A DNA stretch of 40,906 nucleotides from Chitinophagaceae bacterium (GTDB lineage: Bacteria; Bacteroidota; Bacteroidia; Chitinophagales; Chitinophagaceae), in assembly GCA_947488765.1 (NCBI GenBank), contig CANLAE010000017.1, forward strand, positions 1-40,906, read 5' to 3'. A program made the translations under genes and the position numbers. This document shows, in pieces, positions 1 to 8,448 of the stretch. Position 1 is the stretch's first letter. Every line of letters begins with the position of its first letter. The notes under the pieces were generated by a model. That model ran no database searches, was not told where the DNA came from, and worked only from the letters and a program-made list of their open reading frames with translations.

Positions 1-2
1 TG

Positions 3-191
3 ATCTCCTTCGTAAATGCCCAAATTCAAAAAGTTTCTGGTAAAATAATGAATGATGATGGTACACCTTTATCCGGTGTTACTATTTCTGTGAAGGGAAC
101 AAAGACGAGTACACAAAGTATGAATGATGGAAACTTTACCATTGCTATTCCTGAGAAGTCTTCTAATGAACGACAATTCAATCGTGGATGA
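3..191 (+). pseudogene. 5' fragment of a SusC-like TonB-dependent receptor (carboxypeptidase-regulatory-like domain)
   Basis: The frame opening at position 3 reads ...FVNAQIQKVSGKIMNDDG, then TPLSGVTISVKGTK, and ends at a TGA at 189-191. The end of a signal peptide followed by a VSGKI..DDGTPLSGVTISVKGT block is the N-terminal carboxypeptidase-regulatory-like domain of Bacteroidota SusC/RagA receptors, which import oligosaccharides across the outer membrane. The family is about 1000 residues long. Here about 55 residues of homology remain; after ...IAIPEKSSN the frame turns into unrelated sequence and stops. The gene start lies before the window. Everything downstream (plug, barrel, and any susD) is missing, and the DNA continues as the 3' half of a sialate O-acetylesterase. 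This is either a genuine deletion or an assembly join. It cannot encode a working receptor. Confidence 0.6.
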
Positions 192-970
192 GTGTCAAAA
201 GTTTAGCCAACTTTTCTGAAGTGAAAACAAATATTGCTAGTGTTCCAGAGAAGGAGTTGCATAAATATCCTTCTAGTTTATACAATGGAATGATTGCTCC
301 AATTGCAGGCTTTGCAATCAAAGGATTTTTGTGGTATCAGGGAGAATCTAACCGACATGAACCTAAGTTGTACAAACAACTTTTTCCTGCTATGGTGCAA
401 AGTTGGCGAACCGATTGGAATGCAACTGATTCTCTCGATTTTTACTATGTACAATTAGCGCCTTTTGACGGAAAAGACTCTACCAGAAGTGGTAAACATT
501 TAAGAGAAGTTCAATTAAATTGTTTGAATAGAATTCCTAAATCAGCAATGGCAGTTATTTTAGATATTGGTAGTCAAAATTTAATTCATCCTCCGGAGAA
601 ATATATTGTTGCAAAGCGTTTGTATTATTGTGCATTGGCAAATAGCTATGGATATAAAGGAATAAGTTTTAATGGACCAGTTTATCAATCTTTTAAATTG
701 GATGGTTCAAAAATGAACTTAACTTTCAAGTTCGCTGAGAATGGACTTTCGCCTTTCGAAAAGCCAAGCGAAAATTTTGAAATTGCAGGCGCAGACAAAA
801 TATTTTATACTGCAAGTGTAAAAATTAATACTGATGGTACTTTAGATGTTTGGAGTGATTCAGTAAAAAATCCGGCATCGGTACGTTATGGATTTAAAGA
901 ATGGGTAAAAGGTGATTTATTTAATACGGCAGGATTACCTGCGTCATCATTTAGAACAGATAATTGGTAA
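188..970 (+). CDS. Truncated sialate O-acetylesterase-like protein (C-terminal half, probably non-functional)
   Basis: The 260-residue frame matches the C-terminal half of SASA-family sialate O-acetylesterases, which remove acetyl groups from sialic acid or other sugars outside the cytoplasm. Recognisable blocks are YNGMIAPIAGFAIKG, FLWYQGESN, W.TDW and the DIGSQNLIHPPEK block that carries the Asp and His of the active site. The N-terminal half, with signal peptide and the nucleophile serine (usual CSGQSNM block), is absent. Homology runs upstream of the ATG at 188: codons from 170 read TTIQSWMS, which fits the family, but that frame is closed by a TGA at 167-169. So the ATG is simply the first available start after a junction with susC DNA. 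It lies 18 bp before uxuA, in operon orientation. The product should lack esterase activity. Confidence 0.7.
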   Translation: MSVKSLANFSEVKTNIASVPEKELHKYPSSLYNGMIAPIAGFAIKGFLWYQGESNRHEPKLYKQLFPAMVQSWRTDWNATDSLDFYYVQLAPFDGKDSTRSGKHLREVQLNCLNRIPKSAMAVILDIGSQNLIHPPEKYIVAKRLYYCALANSYGYKGISFNGPVYQSFKLDGSKMNLTFKFAENGLSPFEKPSENFEIAGADKIFYTASVKINTDGTLDVWSDSVKNPASVRYGFKEWVKGDLFNTAGLPASSFRTDNW

Positions 971-988
971 AATATAAAAATAGAAACA

Positions 989-2164
989 ATGAATACAAAA
1001 AAACAAATGATTCAGACCATGCGATGGTATGGTCCTAAAGATCCGGTTAGCTTATGGGATATTCGTCAGGCAGGTTGTACAGGAATCGTAACTGCATTAC
1101 ATCAAATTCCTAATGGTCAGGTGTGGAGTGTTGAAGATATTCAAGAAAGAAAATCTTTAATTGAAGCTGTTGGTATGGAATGGACTGTAGTAGAAAGTGT
1201 GCCGGTACATGAAGCAATCAAAACACAAGGCGAAAACTTTGAGTTGTATATTGAAAATTACAAACAAACAATAAAAAATTTAGCTGCATGCGGAATCTAT
1301 ATTGTTACTTATAATTTCATGCCAATAATGGACTGGACAAGAACAAATCTTGCTTATCCAATGCCCGATGGTTCATTGGCTTTACTCTTCGAAAAGGCTG
1401 CTGTGCTTGCATTTGATCTATTTATTCTTAAAAGAAAAAATGCAGAACAAGATTATACTCCTGAGGAAATTGCAACTGCAAAAGCAAAATTTGAATCAAT
1501 GTCGGAAGATGAAAAATTATTGGTTCAACAAAATATGATTAAAGGATTACCAGGCAGTGAAGAAAGTTTTACCATAGAACAATTTACCAAGGCATTGGAT
1601 ACTTATGATGGAATTGATGCAGCTAAACTTCGTTCAAATCTGATTTACTTCCTTCAACAAGTTGTTCCTGTAGCAGAAGCATGTGGCGTTAAAATGGTGA
1701 TACATCCCGATGATCCTCCATATAAAATATTAGGATTACCACGTATTGTAAGCACTGCATCAGATATTGAAGCGTTGATTAAAGCTGTTCCTTCATTAAG
1801 TAATGGATTGTGTTTCTGCACAGGTTCTTTCGGAGTTCGTGAAGACAATAATTTACCTGCAATGGTGAAACAATTTGGCGACAGAATTAATTTTATTCAT
1901 TTAAGAAGTACAAGACGCAATGAAGCGGGTGATTTTTATGAAGACAATCACCTCGATGGAAATGTAGATATGTATGCTGTTGTAAAAGAAATTGTTCATG
2001 TAATGCAGCAAAGAAATATTTCAATACCTATGCGTCCAGATCATGGTCATCAAATGTTAGATGATTTAAAAAAGAAAACCAATCCAGGTTACTCAGCTAT
2101 CGGCAGATTAAGAGGATTGGCCGAATTAAGAGGACTTGAATTGGGTATTGTAAGATCTTTATAA
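989..2164 (+). CDS. uxuA: Mannonate dehydratase
   Basis: At 391 residues it matches the usual UxuA length (about 394). UxuA converts D-mannonate to 2-keto-3-deoxygluconate in cytoplasmic glucuronate catabolism and uses a divalent metal. Visible family blocks are [20 protein letters not shown] at the N-terminus, [48 protein letters not shown] and the C-terminal [10 protein letters not shown], which supply the metal-binding Cys, His and Asp residues. ATG at 989 begins right at the family N-terminus. It is followed after 37 bp by uxaC, so two successive activities of the glucuronate route sit together. The fructuronate reductase (UxuB) that should link them is not in the window and may have been lost with the upstream deletion or lie elsewhere. 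Confidence 0.96.
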   Translation: MNTKKQMIQTMRWYGPKDPVSLWDIRQAGCTGIVTALHQIPNGQVWSVEDIQERKSLIEAVGMEWTVVESVPVHEAIKTQGENFELYIENYKQTIKNLAACGIYIVTYNFMPIMDWTRTNLAYPMPDGSLALLFEKAAVLAFDLFILKRKNAEQDYTPEEIATAKAKFESMSEDEKLLVQQNMIKGLPGSEESFTIEQFTKALDTYDGIDAAKLRSNLIYFLQQVVPVAEACGVKMVIHPDDPPYKILGLPRIVSTASDIEALIKAVPSLSNGLCFCTGSFGVREDNNLPAMVKQFGDRINFIHLRSTRRNEAGDFYEDNHLDGNVDMYAVVKEIVHVMQQRNISIPMRPDHGHQMLDDLKKKTNPGYSAIGRLRGLAELRGLELGIVRSL

Positions 2165-2201
2165 CCAAACTTTATTTTTAATTTTTATTGATAATTAACA
2201 A

Positions 2202-3632
2202 GTGAATCAAACAAGCCAAAACACAACAACAAAAAATTTCCTAACGCCGGATTTTTTATTGCAAAATAAATTTGCCCAGCGTTTATACCATGATTACGCT
2301 GCATCATTGCCTTGCATTGATTTTCATTGTCATCTTTCTCCCGAAGAAATTGCCACCAATAAAAAATTCAGCAACCTTACTGAAATTTGGCTGAAAGGCG
2401 ATCATTACAAATGGCGTGCAATGCGTGCAATTGGTGTAAATGAAAAATACATAACAGGCAACGCAACCGATGAAGAAAAATTTTATGCATGGGCTAATGT
2501 AGTACCTCAAACAATCCGCAATCCTTTGTTTCACTGGACACACATGGAATTGCAAAAGCCTTTTGGAATTGATGAATATTTAAATGCAGATACCGCTTCA
2601 GGCATTTACAAACATTGTAATGAATTATTGCAGCAAGATGATTTTTCAACGCAAGGAATTTTACACAAATCAAAAGTAGAATTTGTTGGCACCACAGATG
2701 ATCCTTGCGATGATTTGAATTTCCATCAGCAATTGGTAAAAGACAATTGCTCAATTGCAGTGAAGCCTTCCTTCAGACCAGATAAGGTGTTAAATATTTC
2801 CAATAAAACAGCTTTTGTAAATTATCTACAACAATTAGAAACTGCATCTGCTGTTGCAATCACCGATATCAATTCATTGTTGCAGGCATTGCAAAACAGA
2901 GTAGATTATTTTCATGCCAATGGCTGTATTGTTTCTGATCATGGATTAACTCAAATGCCTGTTGTTACTGCATTTACAGACGCTTTAGAAACTGAGTTTG
3001 CTCATTTCCTAGCTGATAATTCTACAACACATTATTCATCACCGGAAATTTTTGCTGGATTTATATTATTAGAACTTTGCAAAATGTACCATGCAAAAGG
3101 ATGGGTACAACAATTTCATTTAGGTCCGCTACGTGACAACAATAAAAGGTTATTGAGTCAATTGGGAGAGAATACTGGTTTTGATTCCATTGGTGATTTT
3201 CCGCAAGCTGTGGCATTGTCTAAATTCTTAGATTGTCTCGATTCTTCAAGCCAACTTACCAAAACAATTATCTACAATATCAATCCTGCAGACAACGATA
3301 TGTTTGCTTGTATGGCAGGTAATTTTAATGATGGCACCATCAAAGGAAAAGTACAATTCGGTCCGGCCTGGTGGTTTTTAGATCAAAAAGATGGAATGGA
3401 AAAACAGATGAATGCCTTATCCAACATGGGTTTAATCAGTACATTCATAGGAATGATTACCGATAGCAGAAGTTTTCTTTCTTATTCACGTCATGAATAT
3501 TTCAGAAGAATTTTATGCAACATGTTAGGAGAAGAAATGGAAAAAGGTTTGTTGCCAACTGACGAAAACTGGATTGGTAAGATTGTTCAGCAAATTTGTT
3601 ATTACAACGCCAAAGAATATTTTAATTTATAA
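2202..3632 (+). CDS. uxaC: Glucuronate isomerase
   Basis: UxaC interconverts D-glucuronate/D-fructuronate and D-galacturonate/D-tagaturonate, the first cytoplasmic step of uronate catabolism. The 476 residues match the family (about 470). N-terminal blocks FLTPDFLLQNKFAQRLYHDY and CIDFHCHLSPEEIATN, with the metal-binding HCH, are clear, as are DHYKWRAMRAIG and the C-terminal GMITDSRSFLSYSRHEYFRR. The start is a GTG at 2202: no ATG occurs in this frame until well inside the domain, and the protein begins only about a dozen residues before the conserved FLTPDF block. It is separated from uxuA by 37 bp and from the next gene by 16 bp, so it is surely co-transcribed. Confidence 0.96.
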   Translation: MNQTSQNTTTKNFLTPDFLLQNKFAQRLYHDYAASLPCIDFHCHLSPEEIATNKKFSNLTEIWLKGDHYKWRAMRAIGVNEKYITGNATDEEKFYAWANVVPQTIRNPLFHWTHMELQKPFGIDEYLNADTASGIYKHCNELLQQDDFSTQGILHKSKVEFVGTTDDPCDDLNFHQQLVKDNCSIAVKPSFRPDKVLNISNKTAFVNYLQQLETASAVAITDINSLLQALQNRVDYFHANGCIVSDHGLTQMPVVTAFTDALETEFAHFLADNSTTHYSSPEIFAGFILLELCKMYHAKGWVQQFHLGPLRDNNKRLLSQLGENTGFDSIGDFPQAVALSKFLDCLDSSSQLTKTIIYNINPADNDMFACMAGNFNDGTIKGKVQFGPAWWFLDQKDGMEKQMNALSNMGLISTFIGMITDSRSFLSYSRHEYFRRILCNMLGEEMEKGLLPTDENWIGKIVQQICYYNAKEYFNL

Positions 3633-3648
3633 GAATTAATTAGAACGA

Positions 3649-5130
3649 ATGCTTACTATTTTTCAAAACGCCGCTAAACATGCAGAGAATACAGCTATTG
3701 TAGTGCATGATAAAAAATATACGTATCAAACATTATTACAGCATGCACAGCAATTTGCAGTCGAATTACTTCAGGATACAAATGATTTATCAGAAGCAAG
3801 AATTGCTTTTATGGTAAATCCCGGTTTTGATTATGTGAAAGTACAATGGGGCATTTGGTTGGCAGGTGGTGTGGTTGTTCCATTATGTCTCACACATCCA
3901 TTGCCATCTTTACAATATGTAATTGAAGATACAGAAGCCAAAGTAATTGTTATCTCTCCGGAGTATCAATCTCTTTTGCAAGACTATTGCACAGCCAATC
4001 AAATTCGGTTAATTGTTTTAGGCGATGAACAACACCATAAAACAATTGCATTACCAGAAATTTCGCTTGATAGGAGAGGAATGATTTTGTATACAAGCGG
4101 AACAACCAACAAACCAAAAGGAGTTGTAACAACACATGCCAACTTAGAAGCACAAATCAGCACATTGGTTGATTCATGGAAATGGAGTGCCGATGATCAT
4201 ATTTTATGTGTATTGCCTTTGCATCATGTACACGGCATTGTAAATGTTGTTTCTTGTTCATTGTGGAGTGGTGCAACTTGCGAGTTCTTGCCATCATTTT
4301 CAGCAGAAGCCATCTTCAATATTTTTCTACAAGGAAAATTAAATGTGTTCATGGCTGTGCCAACAATCTATTTTAAACTCATTGCTCATTGGGAATCTTT
4401 ACCTGCTGAAAAACAAGTTAAACTTACCAATTGCATGCAACAATTCAGATTAATGGTTTGCGGTTCGGCAGCCTTGCCGGTAAGTGTTATGGAAAAATGG
4501 AAGCACATCAGCGGACAAGTTTTATTAGAAAGATATGGCATGACAGAAATAGGAATGGCTATCAGCAATCCTTTTGATGGCGAAAGAAAAGCCGGTTATG
4601 TTGGTTTGCCTTTGCCCGGTGTTGCCATAAAATTAGTAGATGAAAATTACCATGAAGTTGCTGCAAATGAACCCGGAGAAATCATTGTAAAAGGCGCAAA
4701 TGTTTTCAATGAATATTGGCATAAACCAGAAGCTACAGCAGAAACATTTACAAGTGACGGTTGGTTTAAAACAGGCGATATTGCAATTGTTGAAGATGGT
4801 TATTACAGAATCATGGGAAGAAATTCTGTTGACATTATTAAATCGGGTGGTTATAAAATTTCTGCATTAGAAATTGAAGAAGTATTGCGCACACATGCAT
4901 CAATTGATGATTGTGCAGTAGTTGGAATTGCAGATGATGAGTGGGGCGAATTAATAGTTGCAGCCTTGGTTGTAAAAGATGCCAACATTAATTTAGAAGA
5001 ATTGAATAAATGGTTGCGTGAAAAAATGGCATCTTACAAAACACCAAGAAAATATTTATTGGTGAATGAATTGCCTCGCAACGCAATGGGAAAAGTAACT
5101 AAAAATGATGTAAAAAAATTGTTTGCATAA
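3649..5130 (+). CDS. matB: Malonyl-CoA synthetase-like acyl-CoA ligase (MatB/ACSF3 type)
   Basis: This is an ANL-superfamily AMP-forming ligase of 493 residues. The P-loop is YTSGTTNKPKG (148-158), the A5 motif is LERYGMTEIGM (293-303), GWFKTGD is at 371-377, the hinge region is RNSVDIIKSGGYKISALEIE, and the catalytic lysine is in PRNAMGK (Lys482). The ERYGMTE plus SVDIIK.GGYK.SALE.E combination is that of malonyl-CoA synthetases (bacterial MatB, mitochondrial ACSF3) rather than acetyl- or long-chain acyl-CoA synthetases. The genome context supports this strongly: madL and madM, the malonate transporter genes, are in the same operon. It should activate imported malonate to malonyl-CoA, which can go straight into fatty acid synthesis; no malonyl-CoA decarboxylase gene is present here. 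Another short dicarboxylate substrate is possible but less likely. Confidence 0.85.
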   Translation: MLTIFQNAAKHAENTAIVVHDKKYTYQTLLQHAQQFAVELLQDTNDLSEARIAFMVNPGFDYVKVQWGIWLAGGVVVPLCLTHPLPSLQYVIEDTEAKVIVISPEYQSLLQDYCTANQIRLIVLGDEQHHKTIALPEISLDRRGMILYTSGTTNKPKGVVTTHANLEAQISTLVDSWKWSADDHILCVLPLHHVHGIVNVVSCSLWSGATCEFLPSFSAEAIFNIFLQGKLNVFMAVPTIYFKLIAHWESLPAEKQVKLTNCMQQFRLMVCGSAALPVSVMEKWKHISGQVLLERYGMTEIGMAISNPFDGERKAGYVGLPLPGVAIKLVDENYHEVAANEPGEIIVKGANVFNEYWHKPEATAETFTSDGWFKTGDIAIVEDGYYRIMGRNSVDIIKSGGYKISALEIEEVLRTHASIDDCAVVGIADDEWGELIVAALVVKDANINLEELNKWLREKMASYKTPRKYLLVNELPRNAMGKVTKNDVKKLFA

Positions 5131-5199
5131 AGCACAAAACAAATAACTGAATATTATTTTTTGAATTGCTTCTGATTAATAAAATTGATACCTGACTAT

Positions 5200-6744
5200 A
5201 TGAAAAAAATTAAAATTGCTATTGTAAGTTTTGTTGTTTTGTTTTTTGTTTCAAATTCATTTGCACAAAAAAGATTTCAATCATCCATTTTTAGTTCAAT
5301 AGATTCTATTACAAATATTGAATACGGACAAGCTACAAACATCAAAGGAAAAGAAGAAAAATTGTTGCTCGATGTTTTTATGCCTCCAAAAACAGATTCG
5401 CTGAAACGCAGACCGCTATTGATTTTCATACATGGGGGAGGTTTTCAAAGTAATACAAAAACGGGTCAGTTCAGTTCATTGGTGTGTAATGGTTTTGCAA
5501 TGAAAGGATATGTAACTGCAAGCATTGATTACAGATTAGGTGTAGAACAACCAAAGACCAATAAAGAATATGCCGAAGCAATGTATCGTGCACAACAAGA
5601 CGGAAAAGCAGCTATTCGTTTTTTCAGAAAAAATGCTGATTTGTATGGCATTGATGAATCACAAATTTTTATTACCGGAAGTTCAGCAGGATCTAAAACA
5701 TGTTTGGCAATTGCTTACATGAATGAAAATGAAGTACCCAAAGAAGTAGATACTAACAAGTGGGGTTCTCTTGAAGGCAACAGTGGCAATCCCGGCTATT
5801 CCTCTAAAGTTAGTGGTGTAATGAATTGCTGGGGTGCATTGATTGATTACAAGTGGATACAATCAGGAGAAGCACCATTATTTAATACGGCTGGAACAGA
5901 AGATAAAACAGTTCCGTATGACAGTTCGTATGATTATCATGGTTTTAAATACGGACCATATATTTTATTTCAGCATTGTGCAGCTGTTGGTATTCCAACA
6001 GGATGGCGCCCTTTCTATGGTGCAGGTCATACATTGAATAGCAAAAAAATTAAGTTTGATAGTTGTATTCAATCCATGTCTGATTGGTTGTACACGCAAC
6101 TAAAAGTTGTAAAAGGAAAAGGAGATAAAGGTGTATGGCGTTATGAAGATGAAATTCAAAAATTCGATTCATTAAACAAAGTAGAAAAATATTCAGAAGA
6201 TGCAATCCTTGTTCTAGGTAGTTCTTACATCCGCTTGTGGAAGAACATCAGAAAAGATCTTGATTATAAAGAAATCATCCATCGTGGTTTTGGCGGCAGT
6301 AATTTGGCTGATGTAGCTTATTATATCAAACGCATTGTATTTCCGCATCAACCCAAAGCATTGTTCATGTATGTAGGCAATGATATTACAGCAAGTGAAA
6401 AAGACAAAACTCCCGATCAGGTATTCGAGTATTTTAAGTTCATTGTTCAAACACTCAGAGAAAAATATCCAACAATGCCAATTACCTGGTTGGCTATTTC
6501 ACCAAGCGAAAAACGATGGGCAAAATGGCCTAAAGTTTGTGAAGCCAATGCATTGATAAAAAGCTATTGTGAAAGCGAAAAAAATATGTATTACATCAAT
6601 TCTGGTGATAAGTTTTTAGGAGAAGATGGATTGCCAATTACCAAATATTACAAAGACGATAAACTGCATTACAACGAAGAAGGGTACAAGGTTTGGGGCG
6701 ATAATATTCGCAAACAAGTTAAAAAAATAGCAAAAAAAGGATAA
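5200..6744 (+). CDS. Exported two-domain esterase: alpha/beta hydrolase plus SGNH hydrolase
   Basis: The 514-residue protein has an N-terminal signal peptide (KKIK, a hydrophobic stretch, ...SNSFAQ, cleavage near residue 23), so it acts in the periplasm or outside. Residues about 40-300 form an alpha/beta-hydrolase esterase with the oxyanion block HGGG (78-81), nucleophile elbow GSSAG (Ser162), acid Asp235 (GTEDKTVPYD) and His277 (GAGH). Residues about 332-512 form an SGNH (GDSL-like) domain: VLGSS (Ser342), GFGGSN, GND (Asn394) and DDKLH (Asp487, His490). Both catalytic sets look complete. The start is the ATG at 5200; an upstream in-frame TTG at 5185 would precede the signal peptide. It lies between the malonyl-CoA synthetase gene and madLM, so it may release malonyl or other acyl groups from a sugar or uronide. 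That role is inferred from context only. Confidence 0.85.
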   Translation: MKKIKIAIVSFVVLFFVSNSFAQKRFQSSIFSSIDSITNIEYGQATNIKGKEEKLLLDVFMPPKTDSLKRRPLLIFIHGGGFQSNTKTGQFSSLVCNGFAMKGYVTASIDYRLGVEQPKTNKEYAEAMYRAQQDGKAAIRFFRKNADLYGIDESQIFITGSSAGSKTCLAIAYMNENEVPKEVDTNKWGSLEGNSGNPGYSSKVSGVMNCWGALIDYKWIQSGEAPLFNTAGTEDKTVPYDSSYDYHGFKYGPYILFQHCAAVGIPTGWRPFYGAGHTLNSKKIKFDSCIQSMSDWLYTQLKVVKGKGDKGVWRYEDEIQKFDSLNKVEKYSEDAILVLGSSYIRLWKNIRKDLDYKEIIHRGFGGSNLADVAYYIKRIVFPHQPKALFMYVGNDITASEKDKTPDQVFEYFKFIVQTLREKYPTMPITWLAISPSEKRWAKWPKVCEANALIKSYCESEKNMYYINSGDKFLGEDGLPITKYYKDDKLHYNEEGYKVWGDNIRKQVKKIAKKG

Positions 6745-6772
6745 TCTTTTTTCAAACATAAAAATTGAAATC

Positions 6773-7144
6773 ATGAAAATATATGGAGTTGCAATTTTAG
6801 CAGGTTGCTTCTTAGTTGGTCACCTGATAGGAGACAAGCTTGGAGGAATCTTTCATTTAGCCGGAAACCTTGGTGGCGTTGGGTTTGCGATGTTGTTCCT
6901 GGTATTGTTAAATGACTATTTCAAAAAGAAAGATTTAATTCCTGCAGAAACAGAAAGCGGCATTTTATTCTGGAGTAAAATGTACATACCTGTAGTTGTT
7001 GCAATGTCTGCCACACAAAATGTTCGGGCTGCACTTTCGGGTGGTTGGGCTGCATTATTGGTTGGTGTATTTGCAACCCTAGCTTGTTATATGTTGGTGC
7101 CTGTGATTGCAAAATTTGCAAAGAAAAATGCTTCAAATAATTGA
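6773..7144 (+). CDS. madL: Malonate transporter, MadL subunit
   Basis: This 123-residue hydrophobic protein has about four predicted membrane segments (about residues 4-20, 32-48, 70-84 and 90-112). It carries the glycine-rich LAGCFLVGHLIGDKLG and WSKMYIPVVVAMSA.QNV blocks typical of MadL, the small subunit of the two-component sodium-dependent malonate uptake system known from Malonomonas rubra. It acts in the inner membrane with MadM. The gene begins 28 bp after the esterase gene and its TGA stop is one base before the madM start, so the two are translationally close. TGA is rare as a stop in this window. Confidence 0.9.
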   Translation: MKIYGVAILAGCFLVGHLIGDKLGGIFHLAGNLGGVGFAMLFLVLLNDYFKKKDLIPAETESGILFWSKMYIPVVVAMSATQNVRAALSGGWAALLVGVFATLACYMLVPVIAKFAKKNASNN

Positions 7145-7145
7145 T

Positions 7146-7892
7146 ATGCACGAAATAGAAAAAATACTTGATAAAAACGGTTTAATCTTCGCTTTTTTGG
7201 TGGTTGGATTGGTGATGTATTTGTCTTACATCGTATCAAAAAAATTAACAAGAAACAACATTCCCGGTGCTGCAATTGCAATCAGTGTAGGACTTGTAAT
7301 TGCTTATTTTGGTGGTGATAAAGGCGTAGCTTCGATACCTGCATTTTCAGGCATGGCATTGCTGGGTGGTTCAATGATGCGTGATTTCTCTATCGTTGCA
7401 ACTGCAATGGGAGCAAGCTTTACAGAAATTAAAAAGACAGGATTGATTGGATTAATGTGCCTCGTTATTGGAACTGTTATTGCATTTTTTGTTGGAGGAT
7501 TCATTGGCTATAGTATGGGTTATACCGATGCAAAAAGTTTTGCAACAATTGGTGCAGGTGCATGTACATTTATTGTAGGACCCGTAACCGGTTCGGCAGT
7601 AGGAGCATCTTCAGATGTTATTGCAATCAGCATTGCAATTGGTGTAATCAAATCTATTGTTGTTACTATTGCAACACCTTTTGTTGCAAAGCGAATGGGA
7701 ATAGACAATCCGCAGTCTGCAATGATATTTGGAGGTATTGTAGGTTCTACAAGTGGGGTATCTGCAGGTCTTGCAGCTACTGATGTTGCGTTAGTCCCTT
7801 ATGGTGCGTTAACGGCCACATTTCATACAGCAATGGGTTGCCTAATTTGTCCTTCTATTTTATATTATATCGTTCATTTGTTTTTGGCTTAA
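7146..7892 (+). CDS. madM: Malonate transporter, MadM subunit
   Basis: The 248-residue polytopic membrane protein has about seven to eight hydrophobic segments and the MadM features SKKLTRNNIPGAAIAISVGL, ALLGGSMMRDFSIVATAMGA, GAGACTFIVGPVTGSAVGAS and GGIVGSTSGVSAGLAATD. With MadL it imports malonate with sodium. The ATG at 7146 (MHEIEKIL) is preferred over an upstream TTG inside madL because it gives the normal N-terminus and lies one base after the madL stop. It is the last gene of the operon; a 675-bp non-coding region follows. The presence of MadLM is the main reason for assigning malonate as substrate of the ligase two genes upstream. Confidence 0.92.
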   Translation: MHEIEKILDKNGLIFAFLVVGLVMYLSYIVSKKLTRNNIPGAAIAISVGLVIAYFGGDKGVASIPAFSGMALLGGSMMRDFSIVATAMGASFTEIKKTGLIGLMCLVIGTVIAFFVGGFIGYSMGYTDAKSFATIGAGACTFIVGPVTGSAVGASSDVIAISIAIGVIKSIVVTIATPFVAKRMGIDNPQSAMIFGGIVGSTSGVSAGLAATDVALVPYGALTATFHTAMGCLICPSILYYIVHLFLA

Positions 7893-7957
7893 ATAAATTA
7901 TTTTTCTGATTGAGCTTGTCGAAATCTGCTCCAACCAAATTTCAATATTAATTTATT

Positions 7958-8060
7958 GCGGCTATTAGCTGCAAGCCCTATCCCAACTGTATTTCCGGCT
8001 TTTCGTTGCAATCTTTTTGTCATACCTCCAAAAAGTATTTCCACTACAATCCGGCAGCCA
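7958..8060 (-). repeat. Dispersed palindromic intergenic element, copy A
   Basis: Read on the minus strand, this copy starts GGCTGCCGGATTGTAG and ends with AAAGCCGGAAATACAGTT, then TTGCAGCTAATAGCC. It aligns with the plus-strand copy at 8449-8545 at roughly three bases in four across the 3' 45 bases and again at the GGCxGxxGGATTGxAG start. Elements of this general design are, from memory, frequent in intergenic DNA of Bacteroidota. I infer a non-coding, hairpin-forming repeat family similar to REP or MITE elements; no transposase partner is seen. Confidence 0.5.
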
Positions 8061-8190
8061 TTTAACAGATGATACATCTATGAACAATTAGTAAAAATTG
8101 CTTGCAGTAAAATTCAGAGATTAAATAATTTACTTACGTGGCAGGAGAGAAGAAACCAAATGTATTAATTTAAAAAAAGTACCCCTCACT

Positions 8191-8222
8191 GGCGCAAGTG
8201 TTCCGCAGAAGCGGTTCACTTG
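8191..8222. repeat. Strong intergenic hairpin
   Basis: CAAGTG (8195-8200) pairs with CACTTG (8217-8222), and inside this CCGC (8203-8206) pairs with GCGG (8211-8214) around an AGAA loop, separated by T-T mismatches. No T-tract follows on either strand, so it is unlikely to be an intrinsic terminator. It lies between the two palindromic elements and may belong to the same repeat field. Confidence 0.5.
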
Positions 8223-8365
8223 TGTCAAATAATTTTATCGGACTGTGTCCGAAATGAGTATTACAAAAGTTCAATAAAGTGTTACAGTTCAAAGGCAGGG
8301 TTATTGCATAAAAACCAATTCAAAAGATGGTTGTAGTGATTGTGCTATTTTTACGAAGTAAAATT

Positions 8366-8392
8366 TTATCCGTGTTATCCGTGTTATCTGTG
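8366..8392 (+). repeat. 9-bp tandem repeat, three units
   Basis: Three head-to-tail units TTATCCGTG, TTATCCGTG and TTATCTGTG lie in non-coding DNA. A related 9-bp periodicity occurs at 32406-32432. Function unknown. Confidence 0.6.
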
Positions 8393-8448
8393 AGAAAAAA
8401 CATACAAAAATACTATTTTAAAATTTCAATAATGTTCCAATTTACAAA

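Noticed and set aside
5185-5199. TTG start for the double esterase
   Set aside because: It would put five residues before a normal Lys-rich signal peptide that starts at the ATG at 5200.
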